Notes: generated by a model from the sequence alone, not told the origin. 64,000 nucleotides of DNA from Methylomonas sp. LW13 (GCF_016865255.1 NZ_CP033381.1:2728001-2792000), one strand, 5' to 3'. Positions 53,812-62,567 are shown, counted from the first letter of the stretch. Numbers and translations are program-made.

Positions 53812-54426
53812 TCAGCGTAGCAAGCGAACCCCAAGCAACATACAGCCCATGGCAAAGATGAAAATCCCAACGATAGACACGAATACCGAAATCGCAGGCC
53901 CTAGCGCGTAAACCAAAGCTCCGGTGAAGATCAATACCGCCGCGGGTTTGGGATAGATAGTCGAACGATAGATCGACAGACAAAACAACACGATGCCGAT
54001 CAATATCGTCGCGGATGCCGAAATTCTAAACGCCAACACCGCCGGATCGTTTTTGATGACGGCGTCTCGTAACAGAAAAGCGGTTTCCGGATAGCGGGCG
54101 ATCACTGGGTAAAGAAACAGCTCCCAAGTCACCTTGCAGGCCTGCAACAAATAAGCCGCCTCCACGAATAAAAAACCGACGGCACCGCGCAATCCAGCCG
54201 TGTCACGCATCTTGGCATAAACGGCATAAAACCCCACCAGCAACGCTAACACGCCAGCGAAGGCGACCAGCGCTAAAGGTACCCAGCCTGGGCAGCGCAC
54301 CACCTCGGCATAGTCGAAAGCCCCCGTCCCTAACGGTAACAAGATCGGGAACAAGACCGCATAGGCGCTGAGCAATAAAGATCCCACGATGATGGCGATG
54401 CCGCCGAGTTTTTCGAAAATGTGCAT
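53812..54426 (-). CDS. Unknown six-helix membrane protein
   Basis: A 204-residue protein with about six hydrophobic helices (roughly 8-28, 50-70, 82-98, 128-148, 155-172, 178-198). It contains LPLGTGAFDYAEVVR and PETAFLLRDAVIKNDPAVLA as connecting loops. I recognise no family with certainty. It lies upstream of TetR on the same strand, after a gap that contains the dyad. No signal peptide separate from the first helix. Confidence 0.75.
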   Translation of the reverse strand: MHIFEKLGGIAIIVGSLLLSAYAVLFPILLPLGTGAFDYAEVVRCPGWVPLALVAFAGVLALLVGFYAVYAKMRDTAGLRGAVGFLFVEAAYLLQACKVTWELFLYPVIARYPETAFLLRDAVIKNDPAVLAFRISASATILIGIVLFCLSIYRSTIYPKPAAVLIFTGALVYALGPAISVFVSIVGIFIFAMGCMLLGVRLLR

Positions 54427-54526
54427 GTTGTGTTCGCCTAAATATTGGGGCGTTGGTCGAAGTCGATAAAGACCATAGCCATTGTTATTAGGAGTACCGT
54501 TTTCCTCAGTAACACAGGAAGAAGTG

Positions 54527-54829
54527 TTAGAGGTGATTTTCCATCACCAGCGAGTAATGTTCTACCGTCGGAAACGGTTCATAGAAGTGATGCAGTAAGG
54601 CACGCCATTCGTCGTATTGGATTGAGCCGCGAAAGCCTTCGGTATGATCCTCCAGCGAATCCCAATTGACCAACAATACATATCGGTTGGGGTTTTCTAT
54701 GCAGCGCTGTAATTGATGCGAAATATAGCCGTTCATTGAGGCGATAATGCCTGACGCCTTACGAAAGGCAGTCTCAAACTCCAGCTCCCGTCCGGCAATG
54801 ACGTTGAGTATTGCAATTTCCAAAATCAT
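54527..54829 (-). CDS. ABM-domain (antibiotic biosynthesis monooxygenase-like) protein
   Basis: A 100-residue dimeric ferredoxin-like fold. The ABM pattern is clear: ILNVIAGRELEFETAFRKAS, YISHQLQRCIENPNRYVLLV and NWDSLEDHTEGFRGS. Such proteins act as small oxygenases or haem-degrading enzymes, or bind quinone-like ligands. No haem ligand pattern of IsdG type (N-x-x-H) can be identified, so the activity is open. In a same-strand run of detoxification genes. Confidence 0.88.
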   Translation of the reverse strand: MILEIAILNVIAGRELEFETAFRKASGIIASMNGYISHQLQRCIENPNRYVLLVNWDSLEDHTEGFRGSIQYDEWRALLHHFYEPFPTVEHYSLVMENHL

Positions 54830-54853
54830 TTTTTTCTCTACTTGCCAACGGCA

Positions 54854-55498
54854 TTAAAACGTTTGTCGAGCGTACAACTCATCAAAGGTGGTCATGATAT
54901 GTTCGCGGTAAGCTTTACGTTCGCAAAGCGCAGCGTACCATCTGCGAACATTAGGTATTTTCGGAGTGGGAATGCCCATTTCAAAATATCGATAAAGCGA
55001 GGTGGCGACGGGAATATCGCCCATACTGAACGCATCGCCCGCCAAAAAAGCCTGTTCGGCAAGATGCGCATCCAAGATGGCAAAATGTTTTTGGCAGCGC
55101 ATAGCGGCATGCTGAATTTTCTGCTGATCCCGTAGTGCCTCCGGCGTGCGGTAAAATCCCCAAAACAAATCCAGAAAATCTGGTTGCAGTGTTGCCAGCT
55201 CCCAGTCCATCCAGCGCTCCGCCAACGAGCGTTTTGCCGGCGCTTCGGCCCACAAATGATCACGACTGTAATTGGCGCACAAATAGCGGACGATGCTGTT
55301 GGACTCCCAAACTGTCAGGTCGTCATCGACCAACACCGGAATACGGCCATGCGGATTCATGGCTTGAAAATCGGGCTGATCGAGACCGCCCGCACTGCCG
55401 CCGGCATCAATATGCTGATATGCCAAACCCAACTCACCAATAGTCCATAACACCTTCTGCACATTGTATGCGCTACGCCTTCCCCAAATTTTAATCAT
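54854..55498 (-). CDS. Glutathione S-transferase family protein
   Basis: About 214 residues from the ATG at 55498 (MIKIWGRRSAYNVQK). The N-terminal thioredoxin-fold domain has WGRRSAYNVQKVLWT (with Ser in the active-site position), GRIPVLVDDDLTVWESNSIV (glutathione gamma-glutamyl contact) and RYL. The helical C-terminal domain has FLAGDAFSMGDIPVATSLYR. It probably conjugates glutathione to electrophiles or reduces peroxides; substrate unknown. Two GST genes occur in this block. Confidence 0.92.
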   Translation of the reverse strand: MIKIWGRRSAYNVQKVLWTIGELGLAYQHIDAGGSAGGLDQPDFQAMNPHGRIPVLVDDDLTVWESNSIVRYLCANYSRDHLWAEAPAKRSLAERWMDWELATLQPDFLDLFWGFYRTPEALRDQQKIQHAAMRCQKHFAILDAHLAEQAFLAGDAFSMGDIPVATSLYRYFEMGIPTPKIPNVRRWYAALCERKAYREHIMTTFDELYARQTF

Positions 55499-55590
55499 GT
55501 CGTGATGATTCCTTAGTACATTTAAAACGATATGCCATTCAAACCCCATCAGGTTGGCGCTTTGCAGAAACAACCAGCCCAGTGAATGAG

Positions 55591-56076
55591 CTAGAGCGCT
55601 GTACTCAGTACATTACGAATAAACGTTTGCCAGATGGGATTCGGCGCCCAGATTTCGCTCATCGGATACGATGCAATCACCTCCTCTTCCGCCAAGTACA
55701 GCCTGCGATAGAGATAAATGAACGAGGATGCTCGCATATTTTTTGCGCAATGCACCCAGACTTTATGTCCTTCGAATACCTTGATAACACCCAAGAACTG
55801 TTCCAACTGATTAAGTCTGGGGTGTTCCCACGCCACGGGAATTTGCATATATGCAATGCCTTGGGCTGCAACCAATTCTGCTTCGCCTGGCAATGCGTTG
55901 CTAGCCGTTGGCGGCGCCAAGTTAATCACCGCCTCTATGCCAAGCGCCGGAAGTTTGGCGATGTCCTTCTCAGTCAGTTGCGCGGAACACCAAAGCCAAT
56001 CGAAAACCTGATATACGTTTTCAGCTTCCATGCCATGGTGTCTCGACTGCAGCGGAGCGTCTTGGAAATTAGACAT
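55591..56076 (-). CDS. Protein tyrosine phosphatase-like protein with a CX4R loop
   Basis: A 161-residue dual-specificity-type phosphatase fold. The P-loop reads VWVHCAKNMRASSF: the Cys is followed by four, not five, residues before the Arg. I recall this shortened HC-x4-R loop in a bacterial subfamily of phosphatase-like proteins. A general-acid region may be VAWEHPRLN (about residue 80). Catalysis is unproven with this loop geometry. Cytosolic, no partner gene apparent. Confidence 0.8.
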   Translation of the reverse strand: MSNFQDAPLQSRHHGMEAENVYQVFDWLWCSAQLTEKDIAKLPALGIEAVINLAPPTASNALPGEAELVAAQGIAYMQIPVAWEHPRLNQLEQFLGVIKVFEGHKVWVHCAKNMRASSFIYLYRRLYLAEEEVIASYPMSEIWAPNPIWQTFIRNVLSTAL

Positions 56077-56103
56077 AAAAAATCTTGACCGATAGCTCGC
56101 TGA

Positions 56104-56508
56104 TCAACGCGACTGCCGGTCCGCCGGATGATTGATACCGTCACCGGTTCGCACTTCGCCCAAATCAAACGGATTAACACCTTCCAGGCAGCCGACGTTG
56201 TAGCCGTACTGGCTAGGCATCGAACGGCGTTGATGGTGGGTATAGATGCCGCAATTCGAACAAAAATAATGTTTGGCGCTCATGGTGTTGAATTGATAAA
56301 GCTTTAAGTGCTCTTGACCCTTAACGACCCTGATTCCCGATAGCGGAACCGATGCCATAATGGCGCCTTTGCGCCGGCATAGCGAACAATCGCAACGGCG
56401 TGGATCGACAATGCCGTCGAGAAGATCGAGTTCGAGTTCCACCGCGCCGCAATGGCAGGTGGCGCGGTGTTTGGCATTAATGATTGTGCTACCTACTTTT
56501 TTGATCAT
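56104..56508 (-). CDS. GFA-family (glutathione-dependent formaldehyde-activating-like) protein
   Basis: A 134-residue zinc protein of the GFA fold. Zinc ligands: CHCG near residue 18, RRCDCSLC near residue 39 and CSNCGIYTHH near residue 84. The first characterised member was reported to activate formaldehyde with glutathione, but most homologues have no proven role. In a methylotroph-like genome formaldehyde handling is plausible; that is inference. On the same strand as two GST genes. Confidence 0.9.
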   Translation of the reverse strand: MIKKVGSTIINAKHRATCHCGAVELELDLLDGIVDPRRCDCSLCRRKGAIMASVPLSGIRVVKGQEHLKLYQFNTMSAKHYFCSNCGIYTHHQRRSMPSQYGYNVGCLEGVNPFDLGEVRTGDGINHPADRQSR

Positions 56509-56605
56509 ATCGTGGTTGTCGGTTAGGTTTAAGTCGATGGTTCTAATGCTTTCGGCTGGGGCGACTGGCGTATTTCATGACATTGTTTAAATTTTGCAGC
56601 GGAGG

Positions 56606-57277
56606 TTACAAGCCAACCTTACGATAGTCGTCTAGCCAAGTTCCGGCGTTTCTGGCCATCTGTTCGTGTTCTTCATCTCGCCAGGTCTCGCTTAGCGCAG
56701 CCGCATACCAGTCACGCATGGCGGGCAAGGCCAACAAACGATCGGCGTAGGTTCGGCAAGCCGGAGTCATTTCCAGTCCATAAGTTTGTACGCGAAACGC
56801 GACGGGCGCGAAGAAAGCGTCGACGGCGGTAAAAGCAGGTCCAGCCAGGTAGGGACCGCCAAAGCGAGTCAGGCCCTCATGCCATAGGTCATTCAGTCGC
56901 GCCAGATCCTTTTCCAAGGCCGGCGAAGGCGATGCAATTTGAATTCGTAATCCGCACCGCAGTACCTGAAACCCCGAATGCATTTCCGCAACCGCGCAAC
57001 GCGCCCAGGTTCGTGCCAAGGCATCGGCCGGCCAAACCGCCGGCGTTCGCTCGGCTAAATATTCGGTAATCGCCAGCGAATCCCAGACCACTGTTTCGCC
57101 GTCGATCAGACAGGGTACCTTTCCGGTCGGCGAAAAACTGTGGAAGGCGTTAGTTTCATCGGTTTGGGCAAACGGGACGAGCTTTTCGACAAATGGTATG
57201 CCGAGCTCACGCATCAGTATCCAAGGTCTTAGCGACCATGATGAGTAGTTTTTATTGGCAATGTAGAGTTCGAACAC
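56606..57277 (-). CDS. Glutathione S-transferase family protein (second copy)
   Basis: A 223-residue GST starting at a GTG. The N-terminal domain has NKNYSSWSLRPWILMRELG (Ser at the active position), GKVPCLIDGETVVWDSLAIT and EYLAERTPAVWPAD. The C-terminal helical domain has FGGPYLAGPAFTAVDAFFAP. The SSWSLRPW motif matches the GST subgroup YfcF/YibF-like of bacteria. It probably handles electrophiles or peroxides. Independent in sequence from the other GST gene in this region. Confidence 0.92.
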   Translation of the reverse strand: MFELYIANKNYSSWSLRPWILMRELGIPFVEKLVPFAQTDETNAFHSFSPTGKVPCLIDGETVVWDSLAITEYLAERTPAVWPADALARTWARCAVAEMHSGFQVLRCGLRIQIASPSPALEKDLARLNDLWHEGLTRFGGPYLAGPAFTAVDAFFAPVAFRVQTYGLEMTPACRTYADRLLALPAMRDWYAAALSETWRDEEHEQMARNAGTWLDDYRKVGL

Positions 57278-57363
57278 GAGCGATATATCCCCTTGGTTTC
57301 TTAAACGTTGATTTTGGCACTTCGCGCAAGCCCGGCGGAAAAATTGGTCAGCCGTTCGCCATC

Positions 57364-58401
57364 CTATTTCTGAGCAAGAGGTTTCGCAAACTCGCTCACG
57401 GCGCCGACAAATTCATCGGCTTGATCCTGCATGATGAAATGGCCGCTGTTGCTGACGATGATAAGCCGTGAATGGCTGGACAGATGGACTAGTTCGTCCT
57501 GCTCGGCCTGTTGAATTTTGGCAAGTGCTTTTTCCGCTTCGACATCTTTGCCCGATCTCTCCGCTTCGCGCGCGACATAATCCAGGTCCACCAAGTTGCC
57601 GGCGGTTAGAACCAATAACACGAGATTGCCTAAGCTGCCCGGAGGCGGTGTGGCCGGATCGAGCCCTCGGCGCATGACGGCAATTTCATTGACCACCGCA
57701 TGAGCGGTATCGGTGCGATTCTGTACCGCCGTTTTCGCTGCCAGGATTGCCGCCGGTAGCGGAGAAGGCTTGCGGTCGGCATCGGCAATCCCCAACAGCC
57801 TTACGAGACCAATTCGCGATAACGGCTCGGCCACTGCAATCTGTATGGCTTGTTTGCGGTAGTCCCACGAGGCATAGGGATACTGGTGCATCGGGCTTTG
57901 CTCATGCGTCGAATCGACAAGAACGATACCCTGCGTATCTTCGGGAAACTGGTGATAGAAAGCACGCACGTAGATTCCGCCACGAGAATGACCGACCAGC
58001 ACAAAAGGCGGCGTAATACCGGCATCGTTGAGTAGCGTATGCAGGTTTTTAGCTACATCTTCCGGGTGGATGGCTGTGTCTACGGGATCGCTCCAGCCCA
58101 ATCCGGGGCGGTCGTAGGCACAAACGCGCATGGTCTGTGCAAGCTTGGCTTGGACCGGATGCCAACTCAACACGTTTTCGCCAAGGCCCGCTTCGAGAAC
58201 CAGCGTTGGCGAACCGGAACCGATGCGGTAAAGATGAAGCTTCACGCCATTCACCGAAATCATGCGCCCAGGTGGCGGGAATGCGGCAAGGTCGGCCACG
58301 GTTCTTTCGGCTTGATAAACGGCTCCCGATAGCGCGGCAAAACATGTGATTGCCAACCCGAAGCACAAGAAGCGAAAGCGCCGAGACCATACCAATTTCA
58401 T
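57364..58401 (-). CDS. Membrane-anchored alpha/beta hydrolase
   Basis: About 345 residues from the ATG at 58401 (MKLVWSRRFRFLC), rather than a TTG further upstream. An N-terminal hydrophobic helix (about 7-30) anchors or exports it. The hydrolase fold has the oxyanion segment LEAGLGENVLSW, the nucleophile in VLVGHSRGGIYVRAF (Ser, about residue 130) and a C-terminal His in VSNSGHFIMQDQ. Asp is likely in LVLLVLTAGNLVDLD. Probably an esterase or haloalkane-like hydrolase; substrate unknown. Confidence 0.88.
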   Translation of the reverse strand: MKLVWSRRFRFLCFGLAITCFAALSGAVYQAERTVADLAAFPPPGRMISVNGVKLHLYRIGSGSPTLVLEAGLGENVLSWHPVQAKLAQTMRVCAYDRPGLGWSDPVDTAIHPEDVAKNLHTLLNDAGITPPFVLVGHSRGGIYVRAFYHQFPEDTQGIVLVDSTHEQSPMHQYPYASWDYRKQAIQIAVAEPLSRIGLVRLLGIADADRKPSPLPAAILAAKTAVQNRTDTAHAVVNEIAVMRRGLDPATPPPGSLGNLVLLVLTAGNLVDLDYVAREAERSGKDVEAEKALAKIQQAEQDELVHLSSHSRLIIVSNSGHFIMQDQADEFVGAVSEFAKPLAQK

Positions 58402-58465
58402 GTCAGCCAACGGAGGGTTGGATGGTACGAGAAAATCGAACAATATCCGAACCGGTTGTCGGGCT

Positions 58466-59071
58466 TCAACTTGCGACCCTCCAGCCCACGGAATAAAGCC
58501 ATTGTTGATATTGCGCGTCCAGGTCGGGCGGGGTTGAAATATTCTCGCGAGTGCTTTGCGCTGTTAATTCGGCGGTTCTTTCCTCGATGGTATTCAAACC
58601 GACCGCAAGCCGTCGATCGTTGACGGATTCCGGATTCTCGATTGGATACGGTTCCAGTTCGCCGTTCTTATTCGGCTGGAATTGAGTCCCGTAACATTGA
58701 GGTTTTCCCTCATACATGCGAATGCGGTCTTCCAGAAACGCAACTTGCCAAGACATCACGTCGTTGTTGGCAGCGGCTTGCTTCAGCAAAGATAGGCAAT
58801 GCCGCATGAATGGGGGATTGCCGATAGCATGTTGCACGATCAACCAGGCCGCCCAAGCTCCCTCCTCGCCCACCAGACTGTTTCCGGGCCAACCATATTG
58901 GTCCATGATGGCCATCAGGCGAGCGGCATTGCTGATATGTACGGCTTCCATATGCGGGTGATAGAGAGCGTGGCCTAGAGAGCCATCGGCGACCAACGCC
59001 TCCCGTACTGAAAGGTCGTTTTTTGCCATCGCCACCAGTTCCTGGCTTAACATTTCGTTTGAATGGTGCAT
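58466..59071 (-). CDS. DUF6624-type protein of unknown function
   Basis: A 201-residue soluble protein. Characteristic stretches are IMDQYGWPGNSLVGEEGAWA and AWLIVQHAIGNP, then YEGKPQCYGTQF and NDRRLAVGLNTIEER, which match the pattern of DUF6624 proteins; the family role is not known. No catalytic motif or membrane segment is visible. Located 65 bases before the membrane-anchored hydrolase gene on the same strand. Confidence 0.82.
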   Translation of the reverse strand: MHHSNEMLSQELVAMAKNDLSVREALVADGSLGHALYHPHMEAVHISNAARLMAIMDQYGWPGNSLVGEEGAWAAWLIVQHAIGNPPFMRHCLSLLKQAAANNDVMSWQVAFLEDRIRMYEGKPQCYGTQFQPNKNGELEPYPIENPESVNDRRLAVGLNTIEERTAELTAQSTRENISTPPDLDAQYQQWLYSVGWRVAS

Positions 59072-59183
59072 CGGGGCTCTGTTTTGGCAATTAGTAAGAG
59101 GCGCTTCAGCTTGTGCCCACCGGTGAACGATCTGCCGCGCGCCACGTACCCGGCTGCCAATCAGCGTCGAACACTAATCTGCT

Positions 59184-59339
59184 TTAAGCGGACGGACGTT
59201 TGATCAAGAGCCGAATCCAAAACCACGTCTCGAAGCCTGCGCCAACGATGAAGGCGGTTTTACCAACACCGGAATAGCCGGCCAGATAACAAGCCACGGC
59301 TACCGCTAAAATCATTACGGTGATGATGTGATGTTTCAT
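59184..59339 (-). CDS. Small membrane protein (51 residues)
   Basis: A 51-codon gene from the ATG at 59339 (AGGAGA upstream) to the TAA at 59184. Two hydrophobic stretches (IITVMILAVAVACYLAGYSG and TAFIVGAGFETWFWIRLLI) separated by a short GK turn, with a basic C-terminus (KRPSA). The strong ribosome binding site and coherent membrane pattern support a real gene. Unknown function. Same strand as the PAP2 gene, 38 bases upstream of it in this orientation. Confidence 0.6.
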   Translation of the reverse strand: MKHHIITVMILAVAVACYLAGYSGVGKTAFIVGAGFETWFWIRLLIKRPSA

Positions 59340-59377
59340 ATTCCCGTTCTCCTAAGCATTACACATCTACAGTATTT

Positions 59378-59965
59378 TCATCTTAGCCGACTCATAACGG
59401 CCTTATTGGCAAGCAAGCCGCCGACTATCCCACAGACATAACCCGCCAACACATCAGCCGGAAAGTGGGCTCCCACATTGATTCGCGATAGGCCTACCCA
59501 TAGCGTCATAACGGCTAACAACAACCGATCGCGAATTGTTAATAACGGCCAAAACATCGTCATGATCAGCATCGCAAACGCAGAATGACCACTGGGGAAA
59601 CTGTGTCTTGATTCCGGCAGAGCCAAAACGGTAACACGTCCTGAGGGCAGCACGGCACTAGGTCTAGGCATGTCGAACCCGATCTTCAACAGTGCCACAG
59701 TTCCCGCAGTCACCATATAACCGAGCATTAAACGCATTAGCAGCTGTTTCAAGCCTGGCAGCGATGGGAGCCGCTCCGCATTAAACGGAAATAGTTGCTG
59801 AAAGGCGATCGCAAGGAGTATTACACCAAGTATCCAAGGCATATTTCTGAAGTCACCAACCGCTGTACCAGTCAACATCAACGCATCAATCAAAGGTCCA
59901 TGCCAGCCATTAACGGCGTAAAAAATTTCTTGGTTCATACCGAACCAATCATACAAAGCATTCAT
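59378..59965 (-). CDS. PAP2-family phosphatase
   Basis: A 195-residue inner-membrane phosphatase with about five helices. The three active-site motifs are present: KIGFDMPRPSAV (K-x6-RP), HSFPSGHSAFA (PSGH with the catalytic His) and SRINVGAHFPADVLAG (SR-x5-H). It probably dephosphorylates undecaprenyl pyrophosphate or another lipid phosphate. Four bases after the GNAT gene stop (60 kb side), so co-transcribed. Confidence 0.92.
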   Translation of the reverse strand: MNALYDWFGMNQEIFYAVNGWHGPLIDALMLTGTAVGDFRNMPWILGVILLAIAFQQLFPFNAERLPSLPGLKQLLMRLMLGYMVTAGTVALLKIGFDMPRPSAVLPSGRVTVLALPESRHSFPSGHSAFAMLIMTMFWPLLTIRDRLLLAVMTLWVGLSRINVGAHFPADVLAGYVCGIVGGLLANKAVMSRLR

Positions 59966-59968
59966 GAT

Positions 59969-60442
59969 TTATTCGCTTAAAAGTTCAATGGCCGGGATCG
60001 GCAAATGGTAGACATAAAACTGTTCGTCGCGCGTCCAGCCTGTTGTTCGATAAAGCCCCTGCGCCTCGGTGTTGATTACTGCCGTTGACAAGGTCAGGCG
60101 AACAGCGCCCAAGCTGGCCGCATATTCGACTGCCGCAGCTATGAGCCGACCGGCAATGCCTTGCCTACGAAATCCGGCATCGACGAATAGATCGTTGAGA
60201 ATGAAGGTTCGAGCCAGCGAGACGGACGAAAAGCTGGGGTATAGCTGGACAAAGCCGGTGGTTCTATTGTCCTGCTCGGCCAGGAACAGTACCGATTCGC
60301 CGTGTTCGAATCGATCCCGCAAAAATGATTTCGCCGCATTCGGATCGCTGGGTTTACCGTAAAACCGGCGGTAACTGTCGAATAACGGAATGAGTGCTTC
60401 CAGGTCGGACAGCGTAGCTTGGCGAACTGCAAATGGCTTCAT
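59969..60442 (-). CDS. GNAT-family N-acetyltransferase
   Basis: About 157 residues from the ATG at 60442 (GAGAG upstream). The acetyl-CoA site is FRRQGIAGRLIAAAVEYAASL (R-R-Q-G-I-A), preceded by TGFVQLYPSFSSVS and LNDLFVDAGFRRQG. C-terminal RLTLSTAVINTEAQGLYRTTGW is the conserved last strand and helix. Substrate unknown; sits between the PAP2 gene and the PaiB-type gene. Confidence 0.9.
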   Translation of the reverse strand: MKPFAVRQATLSDLEALIPLFDSYRRFYGKPSDPNAAKSFLRDRFEHGESVLFLAEQDNRTTGFVQLYPSFSSVSLARTFILNDLFVDAGFRRQGIAGRLIAAAVEYAASLGAVRLTLSTAVINTEAQGLYRTTGWTRDEQFYVYHLPIPAIELLSE

Positions 60443-60466
60443 GACGACTTCTCTCAATGGTCGGAC

Positions 60467-61099
60467 TCAAGGCTTGGCTGCATCGGCGACCAAACTCGCC
60501 ATGGCCGACTGGCCGGATTCTCGCAAAGCTTTGATCACGCTATTTTGGTTTTCCGGCGGCTGGTTTTGGCTGACTTTCCACTTGCCTTGCAGCCGCGTCA
60601 CGCTGATTTCTATGCCGATAATCTGTGTGATCAAGCGTTCGGTAAAATCGGCAGGCGCGTCCGATACAGACCAGGGCTCGGGAAAACCAGCTTCGAACTC
60701 CCGCGTCATAGACTCCAATTGCCGGCGAATCCAAACTGAATCATCAATCACCCGTAGCCTGCCGTAAGCATGCACAGCGGCATAATTCCAGGTGGGCACC
60801 ACCTTGCCGGTTTGGGGTTTGGTCGCATACCAGGATGGCGAGATGTAGGCGTTTTCTGCCTGAAACACCGCAAATACTTCGGTTTGCGGGTCGAAGTCCG
60901 TCCACAGCGGATTCGAGCGGGCGATATGACCTCGCAAGCTGCCGTAAGGTGAACCGCCCTCCTCTACCCAATGCAACGGAATGTGGTTTGCGTTCAAACC
61001 ACTGGCGGATGAGGCGACCAATGTTGCTAGCGGATAATCGCGTATCAATGTCTGCATGACATCGATGCTGGGTTCTTCGAAATGCTTAGGTATATACAT
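60467..61099 (-). CDS. FMN-binding PaiB-family negative transcriptional regulator
   Basis: A 210-residue split-barrel flavin-binding protein. PaiB family patterns: MYIPKHFEEPSIDVMQTLIR, ANHIPLHWVEEGGSPYGSLR and GHIARSNPLW, then PSWYATKPQTGKVVPTWNYAAVHAYG. In Bacillus, paiA/paiB affect sporulation and degradative enzymes; the GNAT gene 24 bases downstream is like PaiA, so the two may be a paiA-paiB pair. Binding of FMN is inferred from the family. Confidence 0.92.
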   Translation of the reverse strand: MYIPKHFEEPSIDVMQTLIRDYPLATLVASSASGLNANHIPLHWVEEGGSPYGSLRGHIARSNPLWTDFDPQTEVFAVFQAENAYISPSWYATKPQTGKVVPTWNYAAVHAYGRLRVIDDSVWIRRQLESMTREFEAGFPEPWSVSDAPADFTERLITQIIGIEISVTRLQGKWKVSQNQPPENQNSVIKALRESGQSAMASLVADAAKP

Positions 61100-61139
61100 G
61101 TGTTCTTGCTGGATACTGGCCGCTTAAGTGTTGCTGGCA

Positions 61140-61529
61140 CTAGACATTGATTTGGTAATTCAAGGTCACTTCGTCGCCGTGCATGCCGCGGAATCCCCAA
61201 TTGCAGGCAGGACTTTCATATATGCAAATTTCGATGTCCTGGTGGGCAATGCCGATCTGTTCCTGAATGCGGTCGAACAGCAAACGGATGAGTTTTTTCT
61301 TGGTGGCGGTCTCCCGGCCGGTGATCATGCTGATTTCGATAATCGTGTAGGCGTCGGTCCTGCCGCATGGCGCGAACAGGTCGTCTTTTTCCATAGGAAA
61401 GAATCGATGCGCTCTCTTATCTTGCGGAAACTGCAGCGCTTCCACCACACACTCATGAATCACATCGGACAATGGCCGTTTGATGGGGTTGAGATGGTCT
61501 TTGATGCCGTATATTTTGATTTGCGCCAT
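61140..61529 (-). CDS. Tautomerase-superfamily protein
   Basis: A 129-residue two-repeat tautomerase-type fold. Visible features: IKIYGIKDHLNPIKRPLSDV, VMEKDD-like FPMEKDDLFAPC and a second half with IEISMITGRETATKKKLIRL and ICIYESPACNWGFRGMHGDE. The initial Met is followed by Ala, so the classic Pro1 catalytic residue is absent and the activity may differ from known 4-oxalocrotonate-type enzymes. Soluble. Between PaiB-like and DUF1330 genes on the same strand. Confidence 0.85.
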   Translation of the reverse strand: MAQIKIYGIKDHLNPIKRPLSDVIHECVVEALQFPQDKRAHRFFPMEKDDLFAPCGRTDAYTIIEISMITGRETATKKKLIRLLFDRIQEQIGIAHQDIEICIYESPACNWGFRGMHGDEVTLNYQINV

Positions 61530-61571
61530 TTTGATGATCTAACCATTGATATGTTGGACTTTACGATTGCG

Positions 61572-61862
61572 TTACAAACATCCATCCACTAAAACGAGTT
61601 TGCTGGTAGTCGTTTGATGGCGCAATGAAAAAAGCGGTTGCGCTTCGGGGTCTTGAAGAAAGCCGTTAGCTTGTTCTCGTGATGGAAACTCGATGACAAC
61701 AACCCTTTCAGGCGTCCAATCACCCTCTATAACGGTAGGCTGTTCGCCCCGGACCACGTACCTTCCGGAATGTTTTTCTATGACTGCCGGTATTTTCAAG
61801 ATGTATTCTCGGAATCGATCAAAATCATGGATCGTTAGATCCAAAATGAGATAAGCATTCAT
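61572..61862 (-). CDS. DUF1330-domain protein
   Basis: A 96-residue dimeric ferredoxin-like fold from the ATG at 61862. The DUF1330 pattern is YLILDLTIHDFDRFREYILK, HSGRYVVRGEQPTVIEGDWT and RVVVIEFPSREQANGFLQDP. Function of the family is not established. The ATG overlaps the stop of the amidotransferase-like gene upstream by four bases, so it is translated together with it. Confidence 0.9.
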   Translation of the reverse strand: MNAYLILDLTIHDFDRFREYILKIPAVIEKHSGRYVVRGEQPTVIEGDWTPERVVVIEFPSREQANGFLQDPEAQPLFSLRHQTTTSKLVLVDGCL

Positions 61863-62548
61863 AGGTTTTCCACGGCCCTTAAAAAAGCCGAAACCAAAGG
61901 GTGCGGTCGTTCCGGCGTGGATCGGGCTTGCGGCACGAACAGCGTACCGACGAAAAATGGATGTCCAGGCCACTCGATCACCCGGATATCACCTTCGGCA
62001 TCGGCACCGCTAATTTGCATGGGACCTTGTTTCAGCGCATCGACATAGTCCGGGTTGATGCCGAAATTACAGTAATACTGCTCGGTAGCCGTCGTTGCAC
62101 CGTAAATGGCTGCCACGCGAGAGTTGGGTTCGAAGCTCAGTTGCATCTCGCGTCCGGCCAGCGAACAAGCCAACTGCGAGATAAATAAATTCGAGGCATA
62201 CGGATCGTACTCGGCATGCTGTGCGTCTTTAAATCCCAACACGTTGCGAGCATATTCGATAATCATATGTTGAAAGCCGCCGCAGGTACCGAAGCATGGG
62301 ATGTTGTTTTCTCTGGCATGGCGAATTGCCGCCAATGTTTTGTCAATGTTCTTATATGGGCTGCCGGGGGCGATCCAGATACCGGAACAGCGCTCGAACA
62401 GCGTTTGGTCGATGTCGGCAGTTGAAACCCAGTCGGAGCTAATATCCAAACCGAACGCCGCCTTGACATGTTCGATGGCGGTATTGGTCGACAGATGCGG
62501 CGAAAATGTCGGAGTGTATTCGCCAAGCAGTGCGATTGATTTGGTCAT
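61859..62548 (-). CDS. CTP-synthase-like class I glutamine amidotransferase
   Basis: A 229-residue stand-alone amidotransferase domain related to the C-terminal half of CTP synthase. Nucleophile Cys in FGTCGGFQHMIIEYARNVLG (about residue 98), the catalytic His in EWPGHPFFVGTLFVPQ. IALLGEYTPTF starts the domain and GIWIAPGSPYKNIDKTLAAI is the GSPY-type loop. The synthetase half is absent, so ammonia would go to another partner or another substrate is used. Coupled with the DUF1330 gene by a 4-base overlap. Confidence 0.9.
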   Translation of the reverse strand: MTKSIALLGEYTPTFSPHLSTNTAIEHVKAAFGLDISSDWVSTADIDQTLFERCSGIWIAPGSPYKNIDKTLAAIRHARENNIPCFGTCGGFQHMIIEYARNVLGFKDAQHAEYDPYASNLFISQLACSLAGREMQLSFEPNSRVAAIYGATTATEQYYCNFGINPDYVDALKQGPMQISGADAEGDIRVIEWPGHPFFVGTLFVPQARSTPERPHPLVSAFLRAVENL

Positions 62549-62567
62549 GGGTGCGTAAATTCCTCGG

